Part shown: positions 7,597-18,991 of the stretch, one piece after another | How positions within the stretch are numbered: the first letter of the stretch is position 1 | Layout: each line of letters opens with the position of its first letter | Assembly: GCF_002355855.1 (NCBI RefSeq) | Contig: NZ_AP017656.1 | Coordinates: forward strand, 124,001 to 188,000 | Length of the DNA: 64,000 bases | From: Sphingobium cloacae | GTDB taxonomy: Bacteria; Pseudomonadota; Alphaproteobacteria; Sphingomonadales; Sphingomonadaceae | Reading direction: 5' to 3' | Notes under the pieces: model-generated | What the model saw: the letters and a program-made list of their open reading frames with translations, nothing else | The model's database searches: none | What the model was told of the DNA's origin: nothing | Position numbers and translations under genes: made by a program

Positions 7597-7627
7597 TTGA
7601 CCCTGACACGGTGTCAGACCCTAGATC
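7597..7627 (+). promoter_or_regulatory. CueR-type promoter/operator of copper ATPase
   Basis: TTGACC at 7597-7602 and TAGATC at 7622-7627 are separated by 19 bases, the over-long spacer typical of MerR-family promoters. The spacer holds the near-perfect dyad CTGACACGGTGTCAG (7603-7617). The downstream ATPase operon ends with a CueR homologue, which is the expected activator. Confidence 0.85.
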
Positions 7628-7652
7628 GTCAGGCGTCGAAAGGAGCAAGGCG

Positions 7653-10010
7653 ATGAACGAGACACATGGAGCGGCGCATGGCGGCGGTTGCTGCGGCGGC
7701 CACAGCGCCGCGAAAGCGGCGACCGGCGTCAAGGACCCGGTCTGCGGCATGACCGTCGACCCGGCGACCACGGCGCATCAAGCCGAGCATGGCGGTGAAC
7801 GCTATCATTTCTGTAGCGCGGGCTGCCGGACCAAATTCATCGCCGATCCCGAACGCTATCTCGGCCCGCCAGCGCCGCCGGTCGCGGCGCCCGAAGGCAC
7901 GATCTGGACCTGCCCGATGCATCCAGAGATCCGGCAGGACCATCCCGGATCCTGTCCGATCTGCGGCATGGCGCTCGAGCCCGCGACCGTGACTGCCGAC
8001 AGCGGCCCCAGCCATGAGCTGGTCGATTTCACACGGCGCTTCCGGGTCGGCCTGATGCTGGCCCTCCCGGTGCTGATCCTCGAGATGGGCGCGCATCTCT
8101 TTCCCGCGATCCATCGCCTCGTGCCGATGTCGATCTCGGTATGGATCCAGTTCGTGCTGGCGACACCCGTCGTGCTCTGGGCGGGCTGGCCCTTCTTCGA
8201 GCGTGGCTGGGCCTCGCTCAAGACCCGCAACCTCAACATGTTCACCCTGATCGCGATGGGGACCGGGGTCGCCTGGATCTACAGCGTCGTCGCGACGCTC
8301 GCGCCCCAGCTGTTCCCGCCCGCCTTCCGCGGAGAGGACGGCATGGTTGCCGTCTATTTCGAGGCGGCCGCGGTGATCACTGTCCTCGTGCTGCTCGGCC
8401 AGATGCTCGAACTGCGCGCGCGCGAGCGGACCTCGGGCGCGATCAAGGCGCTGCTTAACCTTGCGCCAAAGACCGCGCGCCGGATCGGTTCCGATGGCAG
8501 TGAAGAGGAAATCAGCCTCGATCTCGTTGCGGTCGGCGACCGCCTGCGTGTGCGTCCCGGCGAGAAGGTGCCGGTCGATGGCGTGGTCGAGGACGGCCGT
8601 TCCTCGCTCGACGAGTCGATGGTCACCGGTGAGTCCATGCCCGTCACCAAGGCCAAGGCCGACACGGTGATCGGCGGCACGCTCAACCAGACCGGCGCGC
8701 TCGTTATCGTCGCCGACAAGGTTGGCCGGGACACCATGCTGGCGCGCATCGTCCAGATGGTCGCCGAGGCGCAGCGCTCGCGCGCGCCGATCCAGCGCAT
8801 GGCCGATCAGGTGTCGGGCTGGTTCGTGCCCGTGGTCATCGCGGTCGCGGTGGTCGCGTTCATCGCCTGGGGCATCTGGGGCCCCGAGCCGCGCTTCGCC
8901 TACGGGCTGGTTGCGGCGGTCGCCGTGCTGATCATCGCCTGTCCCTGCGCACTGGGTCTCGCCACGCCGATGTCGATCATGGTCGGGGTTGGCCGCGGCG
9001 CCGGGCTCGGCGTCCTCATCAAGAATGCCGAAGCGCTCGAGCATATGGAAAAAGTCGACACGCTCGTCGTCGACAAGACCGGCACGCTGACCGAAGGCCG
9101 GCCTGCCGTCACCCAGATCGTGCCGGCGCCCGGCTTCGACGAAGCCGAACTGCTGCGGCTTGCCGCCTCGGTCGAGCGGGCCTCCGAGCATCCGCTCGCG
9201 CTGGCGATCGTCGAGGCCGCCAAGGATCGCGGCATCCCCACGAGCGACGTCACCGACTTCGATTCCCCCACCGGACGCGGCGCGCTCGGCACCGTCGACG
9301 GCCGCCGGATCGTGCTCGGTAATGCGCGGTTCCTCTCGGAAGAGGGCATAGCAACCGACGCGCTGGCGGAGCAGGCCGACGCCCTGCGCCGGGATGGCGC
9401 CACCGCGATCTTCATCGGCGTCGACGGCACCGTCGGCGGCGCCTTTGCAATCGCCGATCCCGTGAAGCAGACGACGCCGGAGGCCCTGGCCGCACTCAAG
9501 GCCGAAGGCATTCGCGTGGTGATGTTGACCGGCGACAACCGCACCACAGCAGAGGCGGTGGCAAGGCGGCTCGGCATTGACGATGTCGAAGCCGAGGTAC
9601 TGCCCGACCAGAAGAGTGCCGTCGTCGCGCGGTTGAAAAGCGAGGGGCGCGTGGTGGCGATGGCCGGCGACGGGGTCAACGACGCCCCCGCACTGGCTGC
9701 CGCCGATGTCGGTATTGCCATGGGCTCGGGCACCGACGTCGCGATCGAGAGCGCGGGCGTGACGCTGCTCAAGGGCGATCTCATGGGCATCGTGCGGGCA
9801 CGGCGGCTGAGCCAGGCGACCATGTCCAACATCCGCCAGAACCTGGTCTTCGCCTTCATCTACAATGTCGCCGGGGTGCCGGTGGCGGCGGGCGCGCTCT
9901 ATCCGCTGTTCGGCATCCTGCTCTCGCCGATCATCGCGGCCGCCGCCATGGCGCTCTCCTCGGTCAGCGTGGTCACCAACGCGCTGCGCCTCAACCGGAA
10001 AGCGCTGTGA
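7653..10010 (+). CDS. copA: Copper-exporting P1B-type ATPase with YHS domain
   Basis: A 785-residue P1B ATPase from ATG 7653, with AAAGGAG upstream. The N-terminus is His/Cys/Gly-rich, then a YHS-type domain ([11 protein letters not shown]...[13 protein letters not shown]), then a CPMHPEI...[10 protein letters not shown] metal-binding segment, rather than classic CxxC HMA domains. The transport core has CPC (C430-P431-C432), phosphorylated Asp474 in DKTGTLTEG, the TGES motif, SEHPLA and [10 protein letters not shown]. It pumps copper(I) out of the cytoplasm using ATP. It is followed by cueR with a four-base overlap and preceded by a CueR-type promoter. Confidence 0.93.
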   Translation: MNETHGAAHGGGCCGGHSAAKAATGVKDPVCGMTVDPATTAHQAEHGGERYHFCSAGCRTKFIADPERYLGPPAPPVAAPEGTIWTCPMHPEIRQDHPGSCPICGMALEPATVTADSGPSHELVDFTRRFRVGLMLALPVLILEMGAHLFPAIHRLVPMSISVWIQFVLATPVVLWAGWPFFERGWASLKTRNLNMFTLIAMGTGVAWIYSVVATLAPQLFPPAFRGEDGMVAVYFEAAAVITVLVLLGQMLELRARERTSGAIKALLNLAPKTARRIGSDGSEEEISLDLVAVGDRLRVRPGEKVPVDGVVEDGRSSLDESMVTGESMPVTKAKADTVIGGTLNQTGALVIVADKVGRDTMLARIVQMVAEAQRSRAPIQRMADQVSGWFVPVVIAVAVVAFIAWGIWGPEPRFAYGLVAAVAVLIIACPCALGLATPMSIMVGVGRGAGLGVLIKNAEALEHMEKVDTLVVDKTGTLTEGRPAVTQIVPAPGFDEAELLRLAASVERASEHPLALAIVEAAKDRGIPTSDVTDFDSPTGRGALGTVDGRRIVLGNARFLSEEGIATDALAEQADALRRDGATAIFIGVDGTVGGAFAIADPVKQTTPEALAALKAEGIRVVMLTGDNRTTAEAVARRLGIDDVEAEVLPDQKSAVVARLKSEGRVVAMAGDGVNDAPALAAADVGIAMGSGTDVAIESAGVTLLKGDLMGIVRARRLSQATMSNIRQNLVFAFIYNVAGVPVAAGALYPLFGILLSPIIAAAAMALSSVSVVTNALRLNRKAL

Positions 10011-10405
10011 ACATCGGGGAGGCGTCGAAGCAAAGCGGGGTCTCGGAGCGGATGATCCGCCATTATGAGAAGATCGGCCTCATCCCGGCGCCGCCGCGCC
10101 GGGGAGCGGGTTATCGCGACTATGGCGAGAGTGACCTCCATCGCCTGCGGTTCATCGCCAATGCCCGCGATCTCGGTTTTCCGATCGAGGAGATCCGGAC
10201 CCTGCTCGGCCTGTGGGCCGACACGGGCCGCAGCAGCGCCGATGTAAAGCGGGTCGCGTTGGCGCGGGCGGAGGAATTGCAGCGCAAGGCCGAAGCGCTG
10301 ACGACACTGCGCGAGACCCTCGTCGATCTCGCCGAGCGCTGTCATGGCGACGAGCGGCCAGATTGTCCCATCATCGCCGAACTGAGTCTCGACAGAAAAT
10401 GTTAG
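10007..10405 (+). CDS. cueR: CueR-type copper-responsive MerR regulator
   Basis: A 132-residue MerR-family activator. The N-terminal winged helix is [25 protein letters not shown], followed by a dimerisation helix and the C-terminal metal loop [11 protein letters not shown]. The two cysteines fall at positions 112 and 120, as in the Cu(I)-sensing loop of CueR. It would untwist the 19-base-spacer promoter at 7597-7627 when copper(I) binds. The gene overlaps the end of the ATPase gene by ATGA/GTGA-type coupling, so sensor and pump are co-expressed. Confidence 0.92.
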   Translation: MNIGEASKQSGVSERMIRHYEKIGLIPAPPRRGAGYRDYGESDLHRLRFIANARDLGFPIEEIRTLLGLWADTGRSSADVKRVALARAEELQRKAEALTTLRETLVDLAERCHGDERPDCPIIAELSLDRKC

Positions 10406-10620
10406 CGCCGGCCGCCTCTCGGACCAGACCCGCTCTGGCGGCCGGGGTGCTGATCGCACTTGGCATTCTCACGACGGGCCTCGCGATATATTTCCTCGCA
10501 GTCCGCCCGCCACTGCTGGCGGAGGATCTTCGCCATATCGGCGGCAACCCGCAGACCCTTTCGCCGGTATTGCGGGACTGGTTCGGCGGGATAGCTGGCT
10601 CGCCCGTGCGACCGCACTGA
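10399..10620 (+). CDS. Small single-span membrane protein, possibly truncated
   Basis: A 73-residue reading frame whose ATG overlaps the end of cueR by seven bases. It has one membrane span (PALAAGVLIALGILTTGLAIYFLAV) and a short tail ending GIAGSPVRPH. The reading in another frame continues immediately after the stop with residues such as WLARATALSLLIVFGRF, so a frameshift may have shortened a longer membrane protein. I do not recognise a family; its position suggests a minor role in the copper operon. Confidence 0.4.
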   Translation: MLAPAASRTRPALAAGVLIALGILTTGLAIYFLAVRPPLLAEDLRHIGGNPQTLSPVLRDWFGGIAGSPVRPH

Positions 10621-10705
10621 GCCTCCTGATCGTATTTGGCCGCTTTTCATACAGCAATGTCGTGCTGAGCTCTGACTTCTGGGGCTGGCATATGCGAGGC
10701 AATCC

Positions 10706-10723
10706 CTCCGTAGGACTACGGAG
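10706..10723. promoter_or_regulatory. 18-bp palindrome upstream of phaC
   Basis: CTCCGTAG-GA-CTACGGAG, with perfect eight-base arms, lies 56 bases before the PHA synthase start. The CTACG/CGTAG elements recur in front of the FixJ-type regulator gene (25703-25712) and the N-ATPase operon (16485-16491), so it may be a regulator binding site. The regulator is not known. Confidence 0.45.
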
Positions 10724-10778
10724 TGCGCAGAGGCTTCCTGCGCTTCAGGGCTTGTTGCACCGCAGCAGGAGCGAAAAT

Positions 10779-12530
10779 GTGCAGAGTCGAAGCAATATCC
10801 CTGACCCGTTGGACGGTCTGGCCACGACGCTGGATCGGTCGAGCTTCGCCGCCATCGCGCAGCTGACTTCAGGCCAGTCGCCCGCCACTTTGGCGCAGTC
10901 TTTTTCCGACTGGTGGACGCACATTCTCTGCTCGCCAGGCAGGCAGCTGCAGCTCGCCGCCAAGGGCGGGCGCAAGCTGATGCGGCTCGCCGACTATGCC
11001 ATGCGCAGCGCATCCGGCAGCGATCCCGAGCCGGCGATCGATCCGCTGCCCCAGGATCGGCGCTTCGCCGACGCAGCCTGGAAGCGCCATCCGTTCGACC
11101 TGATCGAGCAGGCCTTCCTGCTCCAGCAGCAATGGTGGCATGCCGCGACGACCGGCGTGAGCGGCGTCACCGGGCACCACGAAGCGATCGTCGAGTTCGC
11201 GACCCGCCAGATGCTCGACATGGTGTCCCCGACCAATTTCATCCCGACCAACCCCGTGCTCCAGCAGCGCATCCTCGAAACCGGAGGACAATGCCTTGTC
11301 GAGGGTGCGCGATTTTTTTGCGACGACCTGGAACGCCTGGTACGCGGGGAGCCCGCAGCGGGCACGGAGGCCTATCGGGTCGGCGAGAAGGTCGCAGCCA
11401 CGGCTGGCAAGGTCGTGTTTCGCAACAGGGTCATGGAACTGATCCAATATGCGCCCGCAACCGAGACGGTGCGTCCGGAGCCGATACTGATCGTGCCGGC
11501 ATGGATCATGAAATATTACATCCTCGACCTCTCCCCGGAAAATTCGCTCATCCGCTGGCTGGTAGGGCAGGGCTACACCGTGTTCTGCATCTCCTGGCAC
11601 AATCCCGACAGCGCCGACCGCGATCTCGACATGGAGGATTATCGCCTGCTTGGGCCGATGGCCGCCGTGGATGTCATCCAGGCGATTACCGGCACCGAGA
11701 AGATCCACGCGGCCGGCTATTGTATCGGCGGCACGCTGCTCGCCATCACCGCGGCCGCGATGGCGCGCGATGAAGATAAGCGTCTGGCGAGCGTCACGCT
11801 GTTCGCCGCCCAGACCGAGTTTAGCGAGCCGGGCGAACTTGGCCTGTTCATCGACGAGGCGGAAATCAACCTGATCGATGCGATGATGTGGGCGCGCGGC
11901 TTTCTCGACAGCAGTCAGATGGGCGGCGCCTTCCAGATGCTGCGATCCAACGATCTGGTCTGGTCGCGCATCCTCTCGACTTATCTCATGGGCGAGCGCG
12001 AGCCGATGACCGACCTCATTGCATGGAATGCCGACGGCACCCGCATGCCCTATGCCATGCACGCGCAATATCTGCGGCGCTTGTTCCTCGACAATGACTT
12101 GGCCGAAGGGCGCTACGAGGCCGGCGGCCACCCGGTCTCGCTCTCGGGGCTGCGCATGCCGATCTTCATGGTGGGCACGGAAACCGACCACGTCGCGCCG
12201 TGGCGCTCGACCCACAAGCTCCACATGCTGACGGGCGCGGAGATCCGCTTCGTGCTGACGAGCGGTGGCCACAATGCCGGGATCGTCTCCGAGCCCGGGC
12301 ATCCTCATCGCCACTTTCGCGTCGCGACACGGATGCAGGATGGCCCGGCGCCAGGTCCCGATACCTGGCTGGAGCGGGCCGAGCTGCGCGAAGGGTCGTG
12401 GTGGCCGGAATGGAGTTCATGGCTTGGATCGCACTCGGGCAAGGCGGCCGCCCCACCGTCGATGGGCGCGCCCGAACGGAACTATCCGCCGCTCGGTGAT
12501 GCCCCCGGGCGCTACGTGCTGGAGCGCTGA
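10779..12530 (+). CDS. phaC: Poly(3-hydroxyalkanoate) synthase
   Basis: A 583-residue PHA synthase from GTG 10779; AGGAG eight bases upstream decides the start. The alpha/beta-hydrolase core carries the synthase lipase-like box GYCIGG with nucleophile Cys315, catalytic Asp at about 470 (GTETDHVAPW) and His at about 498 (SGGHNAG). The N-terminal domain (HPFDLIEQAFLLQQQWW...) is typical of class I/II enzymes. It polymerises hydroxyacyl-CoA into storage granules. Genes for a hydratase/phosphotransacylase, acetate kinase and enoyl reductase follow within a few bases, and a phasin gene lies nearby on the other strand. Confidence 0.92.
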   Translation: MQSRSNIPDPLDGLATTLDRSSFAAIAQLTSGQSPATLAQSFSDWWTHILCSPGRQLQLAAKGGRKLMRLADYAMRSASGSDPEPAIDPLPQDRRFADAAWKRHPFDLIEQAFLLQQQWWHAATTGVSGVTGHHEAIVEFATRQMLDMVSPTNFIPTNPVLQQRILETGGQCLVEGARFFCDDLERLVRGEPAAGTEAYRVGEKVAATAGKVVFRNRVMELIQYAPATETVRPEPILIVPAWIMKYYILDLSPENSLIRWLVGQGYTVFCISWHNPDSADRDLDMEDYRLLGPMAAVDVIQAITGTEKIHAAGYCIGGTLLAITAAAMARDEDKRLASVTLFAAQTEFSEPGELGLFIDEAEINLIDAMMWARGFLDSSQMGGAFQMLRSNDLVWSRILSTYLMGEREPMTDLIAWNADGTRMPYAMHAQYLRRLFLDNDLAEGRYEAGGHPVSLSGLRMPIFMVGTETDHVAPWRSTHKLHMLTGAEIRFVLTSGGHNAGIVSEPGHPHRHFRVATRMQDGPAPGPDTWLERAELREGSWWPEWSSWLGSHSGKAAAPPSMGAPERNYPPLGDAPGRYVLER

Positions 12531-12533
12531 GCC

Positions 12534-13961
12534 ATGGCCACCGCCAACCTCATCGAGAACCGCACGTTCGACGAGATCGCCGTCGGCGACACGGCCAGCC
12601 TCACCCGCACGCTGACCGCCGACGACATCCAGCTCTTCGCGGCGGTGTCAGGCGACGTGAATCCGGCGCATCTCGACCCTGTCTATGCCGAAACGGACAT
12701 GTTCCACAGGGTCATCGCTCATGGCATGTGGGGCGCGGGGCTCATCTCGGCGATCCTGGGAACCGAGCTGCCAGGGCCCGGTGCGATCTATCTCGGCCAA
12801 TCGCTTCGCTTCACCCGCCCGGTGGGCGTCGGCGACACCATCACGGCCTGCGTCACCGTCGCGCAGAAGCGCGCCGAGCATCATGTCATCGTTCTCGACT
12901 GCGCCTGCGTGAACCAAAAGGGCGAGACCGTCATCAGCGGCCAGGCCGAGGTCAAGGCGCCCACCGAGAAAGTCAGCCGGCCCCGCATGCCGCTTCCCGA
13001 CGTGCGGATCGCCAGCCACGACCGCTTCCGCCAGTTGATGGAGCGCGCCAAGGACGGATCCGCGTGCGTCACGGCCGTGGTCCATCCGTGCAGCGCCGAC
13101 GCCATGCGCGCGGTGGCTGAGGCCGCCGACGCCGGCATCGTCGTTCCAATTCTCATCGGACCTGCGGCGCGTATGACGAATGCGGCGAAGGACGCCGGTG
13201 TCGATATTGCCGCCTTCCGGGTGATCGGGGTCCCGCACAGCCACGCCGCCGCCGCCGAAGCCGTCGCGCGCGTACGGGCCGGCGAAGCCGCGCTGCTGAT
13301 GAAGGGTTCGCTTCATACCGACGAGCTCATGGGCGCGGTCGTATCGTCCGACATGGGCCTTCGGACCGAACGCAGGATCAGCCACGCCTATGTGATGGAT
13401 GTGCCCGGCTATCCGCGCCCGCTCATCATCACCGACGCCGCGATTAACATCGAGCCGACGCTTGAGGACAAGGCCGACATCGCGCGCAACGCGATCGACC
13501 TTGCCCATGTGATCGGGATCGAACAACCCAGGGTCGCGATCCTCGCCGCCGTCGAGACGGTCAATCCAAGGATGCGCACCACATTGGATGCCGCGGCGCT
13601 CTGCAAGATGGCGGACCGGGGCCAGATCGAAGGCGCGCTGCTCGATGGACCGCTCGCCCTCGATAATGCGATCAGCGAGGCGGCCGTGCGCGACAAAAGT
13701 ATCGTCTCGCCGGTCGCCGGCCGGGCGGACATCCTGCTGGTGCCCAATCTGGAGGCCGGCAACATGCTCGCAAAGCAGCTGACCTTCCTGGGCGGCGCCG
13801 ATGCCGCAGGCGTGGTGCTCGGCGGGCGCGTTCCGATCATCCTCACCAGCCGGGCAGACAGCGTGCGCACGCGCCTCGCCTCCTGCGCGCTCGCGGTGCT
13901 GCTGGCGCGGGCTGCAACCAAGGCGTCTCCCGGCGTTGCGGGACAGCGCCGCGATGGCTGA
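12534..13961 (+). CDS. MaoC-like hydratase fused to phosphate acetyl/butyryltransferase
   Basis: A 475-residue fusion. Residues 1 to about 150 form a MaoC hot-dog domain with the R-hydratase signature (VSGDVNPAHLDPVYAETDMFHRVIAHGMW). Residues from about 175 onward are a phosphate acyltransferase (PTA_PTB) domain (VVHPCSADAMRAVAEAADAGI..., VSSDMGLRTERRISHAYVMD). The hydratase half could supply (R)-3-hydroxyacyl-CoA to PhaC. The transferase half swaps CoA for phosphate, feeding the acetate kinase encoded next, whose start overlaps this stop by eight bases. The arrangement links storage polymer turnover to substrate-level ATP formation. Confidence 0.9.
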   Translation: MATANLIENRTFDEIAVGDTASLTRTLTADDIQLFAAVSGDVNPAHLDPVYAETDMFHRVIAHGMWGAGLISAILGTELPGPGAIYLGQSLRFTRPVGVGDTITACVTVAQKRAEHHVIVLDCACVNQKGETVISGQAEVKAPTEKVSRPRMPLPDVRIASHDRFRQLMERAKDGSACVTAVVHPCSADAMRAVAEAADAGIVVPILIGPAARMTNAAKDAGVDIAAFRVIGVPHSHAAAAEAVARVRAGEAALLMKGSLHTDELMGAVVSSDMGLRTERRISHAYVMDVPGYPRPLIITDAAINIEPTLEDKADIARNAIDLAHVIGIEQPRVAILAAVETVNPRMRTTLDAAALCKMADRGQIEGALLDGPLALDNAISEAAVRDKSIVSPVAGRADILLVPNLEAGNMLAKQLTFLGGADAAGVVLGGRVPIILTSRADSVRTRLASCALAVLLARAATKASPGVAGQRRDG

Positions 13962-15144
13962 AATCCTGTGCCTCAACGCCGGTTCGTCGAGCCTTAAGTT
14001 CGCGCTCTACGCCGAGCCGGGCACTGATGAGCCCTCTTTGCTGGCGAGCGGCAAGATCGAGAATATCGGCCTTGAGCCGCACCTGATCGCGCGCGATGCG
14101 AAGGGGGATGTCCTTGCCGACCGGCGCTGGACGAAAGACGTCACGATCACGCATGAGACGCTGCTCAAGGATTTGCTGCGGGAGATCGAAGCTTCGGTCG
14201 GCGAGGATCTGATCGCGGTAGGACATCGGATCGTTCATGGGGGCGCCGACTATTCAGCGCCGGCGCGGGTCGACGCGCCACTCCTCGCCGCACTCGAGGC
14301 GCTTTGCCCACTGGCGCCATTGCATCAGCCCCATAATCTCGCCGCGGTCCGCGCCGTCTCCAGGCTGCGCCCCGCTCTGCTGCAAGTCGCCTGCTTCGAC
14401 ACCGGCTTCCATCATGGCCAGCCCCCGGTTGCGACGCGCCTCGCGCTGCCGCGCGCGCTCGGCGAAGAGGGCATGCGGCGCTACGGCTTTCACGGCATCT
14501 CCTACGAATATATCGCGCGGCAGCTGCGTTTGATCGATCCCGATACAGGCGGTGGCCGCACGATCGCCGCGCATCTCGGCAACGGGGCCAGCCTCTGTGC
14601 GATGGACGGGGGGCGCAGCATCGACACGACGATGGGGTTCACCGCACTCGACGGATTGGTGATGGGCACGCGGTGCGGAGCGCTCGACCCGGGCGCGGTG
14701 CTCTATCTTCTCCAGCAGAGGGGCATGACGGCGCGCGAAGTCGAGCATCTCCTCTACAGTGAGTCCGGCCTTTTGGGCGTGTCCGGCACATCGAGCGACA
14801 TGCGCGCGCTTCTCGGCAGCGAAACGCCCGCCGCTGGGGAAGCGATCGACCTCTTCGTCTGGCAGATCGCGCGCCAGGCTGGCGCCCTCGCATCCTCGCT
14901 CGGGGGGCTCGATAGCTTCGTGTTTACCGCCGGGATCGGCGAGAATGCGCCTGAAATCCGCGCCCGCGTCGCCGATCGGCTCCGCTGGCTCGGCGTGGCG
15001 CTCGACACGGACGCGAATCTCCGCGGAGCGTCGGTCATCAGCGCGCCGTTCAGCCGTGTCACGGTGCGCATCATCCCGACCGACGAGGAGTGGATGATCG
15101 CCATCCACACCGCCGATCTTCTGCGTGAGGAGCCGAAACCATGA
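13954..15144 (+). CDS. ackA: Acetate/propionate kinase
   Basis: A 396-residue acetokinase with all family signatures: MAEILCLNAGSSSLKFALY at the N-terminus, VGHRIVHGGADYS, ACFDTGFHHG, HLGNGASLCAMDGG, TRCGALDPGAVL and FTAGIGENAPEIR. It converts acyl phosphate and ADP to carboxylate and ATP. It overlaps the phosphotransacylase gene upstream and the fabI start downstream (ATGA), so the block is translated as a unit. Length matches the family. Confidence 0.93.
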   Translation: MAEILCLNAGSSSLKFALYAEPGTDEPSLLASGKIENIGLEPHLIARDAKGDVLADRRWTKDVTITHETLLKDLLREIEASVGEDLIAVGHRIVHGGADYSAPARVDAPLLAALEALCPLAPLHQPHNLAAVRAVSRLRPALLQVACFDTGFHHGQPPVATRLALPRALGEEGMRRYGFHGISYEYIARQLRLIDPDTGGGRTIAAHLGNGASLCAMDGGRSIDTTMGFTALDGLVMGTRCGALDPGAVLYLLQQRGMTAREVEHLLYSESGLLGVSGTSSDMRALLGSETPAAGEAIDLFVWQIARQAGALASSLGGLDSFVFTAGIGENAPEIRARVADRLRWLGVALDTDANLRGASVISAPFSRVTVRIIPTDEEWMIAIHTADLLREEPKP

Positions 15145-15914
15145 AACCTCTCGTCGATCTTACTGGCAAGCGCGGCCTGGTGATCGGCATCGCCAACGCG
15201 CAGAGCATCGCGGCGGGCTGCGCCCAGGCCTTCCACGACTGTGGCGCGAGACTGGCGGCGACCTATCTCAACGGAAAGGCCGAGCCGCTCGTGGCGCCCG
15301 TCGCGGAGACCCTGGGAGTCGAATGGCTCGCCGCGTGCGATGTCCGGGTGCCGGGCGAACTGGAGGCCCTGTTCGAGCGGGTGAAGTCCGAATAAGGCGG
15401 CCTCGATTTCCTGCTTCATTCGATCGCTTTCGCGCCGAACGAGGATTTGCACGGCCGCGTCGTCGACAGCTCGGCCGAAGGCCTCGCGCTGGCGATGGAC
15501 GTCTCGTGCCACAGCTTCCTGCGCATGGCGCGTCTCGCCGAGCCGCTGATGTCGGATGGCGGCTGCCTGCTGTGCGTCACCTTCTACGGGTCGGAGCGGG
15601 TGGTCGAGCACTACAACCTGATGGGGCCGGTCAAAGCGGCCCTCGAAAGCGCGACCCGCTATGTCGCGGCTGAGCTTGGCCCCAAGGGCATTCGCGCCCA
15701 TGCGATCTCGCCAGGCCCGATCGCGACCCGCGCTGCCAGCGGCATCGACCGCTTCGACGAGCTGCTCGAACGGGCCGCGGCGACGGTCCCGCAGCACCAG
15801 CTCGTGACCATCGAGGATGTCGGAGGGCTCGCCGCCTTCCTGGTGAGCGATGCCGGCCGCCATATCACCGGTACGATCATTCCGGTCGATGGCGGTCAGC
15901 ACCTGCTCGGCTAG
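15141..15914 (+). pseudogene. fabI: Enoyl-ACP reductase (FabI) with in-frame TAA
   Basis: The reading frame codes for a complete 257-codon FabI-type short-chain reductase except for a TAA at 15393-15395, codon 85. Upstream are the NAD-binding start (LTGKRGLVIGIANAQSIAAGCA) and ACDVRVPGELEALF; downstream, in the same frame, are GGLDFLLHSIAFAPNEDLHGRV, the catalytic Tyr-x6-Lys (YNLMGPVK) and the C-terminal TGTIIPVDGGQHLLG. The stop sits where homologues usually have Trp (EWGxLDF). Nothing else is damaged, so this is a very recent mutation, a sequencing error, or a read-through site. As written, the 84-residue product would be inactive. Confidence 0.85.
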
Positions 15915-15941
15915 GGCGGCTCGCCGCGATCGGGGGCTATC

Positions 15942-16361
15942 CTATTTGTCGCTGGTGGCCTGCTTCTCGCCGTCGCCCGGGCTTTTCTGCCCGAACCATG
16001 GTCCGACAATGGCAGCAAAGGCATCCAGCGCCCCGGGAGCCGTCTGAGCGCTCGCGACGGCCTGCCAGGCCTGCTGCCATTCCTCGAACGCCGATCTTGT
16101 GCCGGCAATCATATGCTCGCGGACCGTGGCCATGTCCTCGAACAGTGCCCGCGGTCCGGCCGGGCTGACCGCGCCGGCGTCCGACGTCTTGTCCGTCGCG
16201 CCCGCAATCGAGGCACGCGCCTCTTCGGCGAAGCGGCCGGCGGCGCGGTTGCCGACCTCGAGCGACTCTTCGCCACCTTTCCGGGCGACTTCGGCGAGCT
16301 TCAGCATCAGGCCGACATTCGCTTTGGCGAGCGCGGCAAGTTGATCGACCGGATAGGGCAT
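15942..16361 (-). CDS. phaP: Phasin-family PHA granule protein
   Basis: A 139-residue amphipathic helical protein (VDQLAALAKANVGLMLKLAEVARKGGEESLEVG..., REHMIAGTRSAFEEWQQAWQAVASAQ) of phasin type. Phasins coat polyhydroxyalkanoate granules and control their number and size. It is convergent with the fabI end and divergent from the ATPase operon, next to the PHA synthase operon, which supports the role. It has no signal peptide or membrane span. Confidence 0.8.
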   Translation of the reverse strand: MPYPVDQLAALAKANVGLMLKLAEVARKGGEESLEVGNRAAGRFAEEARASIAGATDKTSDAGAVSPAGPRALFEDMATVREHMIAGTRSAFEEWQQAWQAVASAQTAPGALDAFAAIVGPWFGQKSPGDGEKQATSDK

Positions 16362-18452
<2,091 letters not shown>

Positions 18453-18456
<4 letters not shown>

Positions 18457-18728
18457 GCACGGACAAGCCCGAGCAGCCGATCGTCGAAGCCATCCGGACC
18501 CGCGCGGAACGGCGGCGGCTTGCGCAGCGGCTTCCTTCCGTCGCCCGCAATCTCGGCCAGATCGGCGTGCTCGGCTGGCAGATCGTCCTGCCCGCGCTGG
18601 TCGGTCTCGCGATCGGCCGCTGGCTCGACCACCGGCTGGATAGCGGCATCTTCTGGACCGCGCCGCTCCTGCTCGTCGGGCTCGCCCTCGGCTGCTGGTC
18701 GGGCTGGCGCTGGATGCACCGGCAATGA
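18453..18728 (+). CDS. atpQ: N-ATPase accessory membrane protein AtpQ (AtpI-like)
   Basis: A 91-residue protein starting at GTG 18453, which overlaps the atpC stop. A charged N-terminus (IRTRAERRRLAQRL) is followed by two membrane spans (GWQIVLPALVGLAIGRWL and FWTAPLLLVGLALGCWSGW). It matches the AtpI/AtpQ type, which helps assemble the c-ring or supplies magnesium in related enzymes. The next gene, atpR, overlaps by four bases. Confidence 0.85.
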
Positions 18729-18991
18729 GCCAGCTCTCCCCCATCCTGTTCCTGGCCCTCGGATTTGCGGTCGGCCTCGCCCATTTCGCGGCCATCGCCA
18801 GAGAAGCCGACCTCGTCACCCATGGCGGCCCGGCATCGCGCGCGATCCTGCTCAGGCTCGGGCGCCTCGCCGTCACTATTCTGGTTCTTGTCATCGCCAG
18901 CCGGCAAGGGTGGCCGGCGCTTCTTGCCGCAACAACCGGCTTCATGGGCGGGCGCCAGATCATGCTCCACCGGCTCGGAGGCGCCCGATGA
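18725..18991 (+). CDS. atpR: N-ATPase membrane subunit AtpR
   Basis: An 88-residue hydrophobic protein with three predicted spans (LSPILFLALGFAVGLAHFAAIA, LAVTILVLVIAS and LLAATTGFMGGRQI). AtpR is found only in N-ATPase operons, between atpQ and atpB. The arginine-bearing helix has been proposed to interact with the c-ring. ATGA overlaps occur on both sides. Confidence 0.87.
   Translation: MSQLSPILFLALGFAVGLAHFAAIAREADLVTHGGPASRAILLRLGRLAVTILVLVIASRQGWPALLAATTGFMGGRQIMLHRLGGAR

Noticed and set aside
7629..9191. A 520-residue minus-strand frame inside the copper ATPase
   Set aside because: The plus strand encodes all P-type ATPase motifs; the antisense frame is low-complexity.
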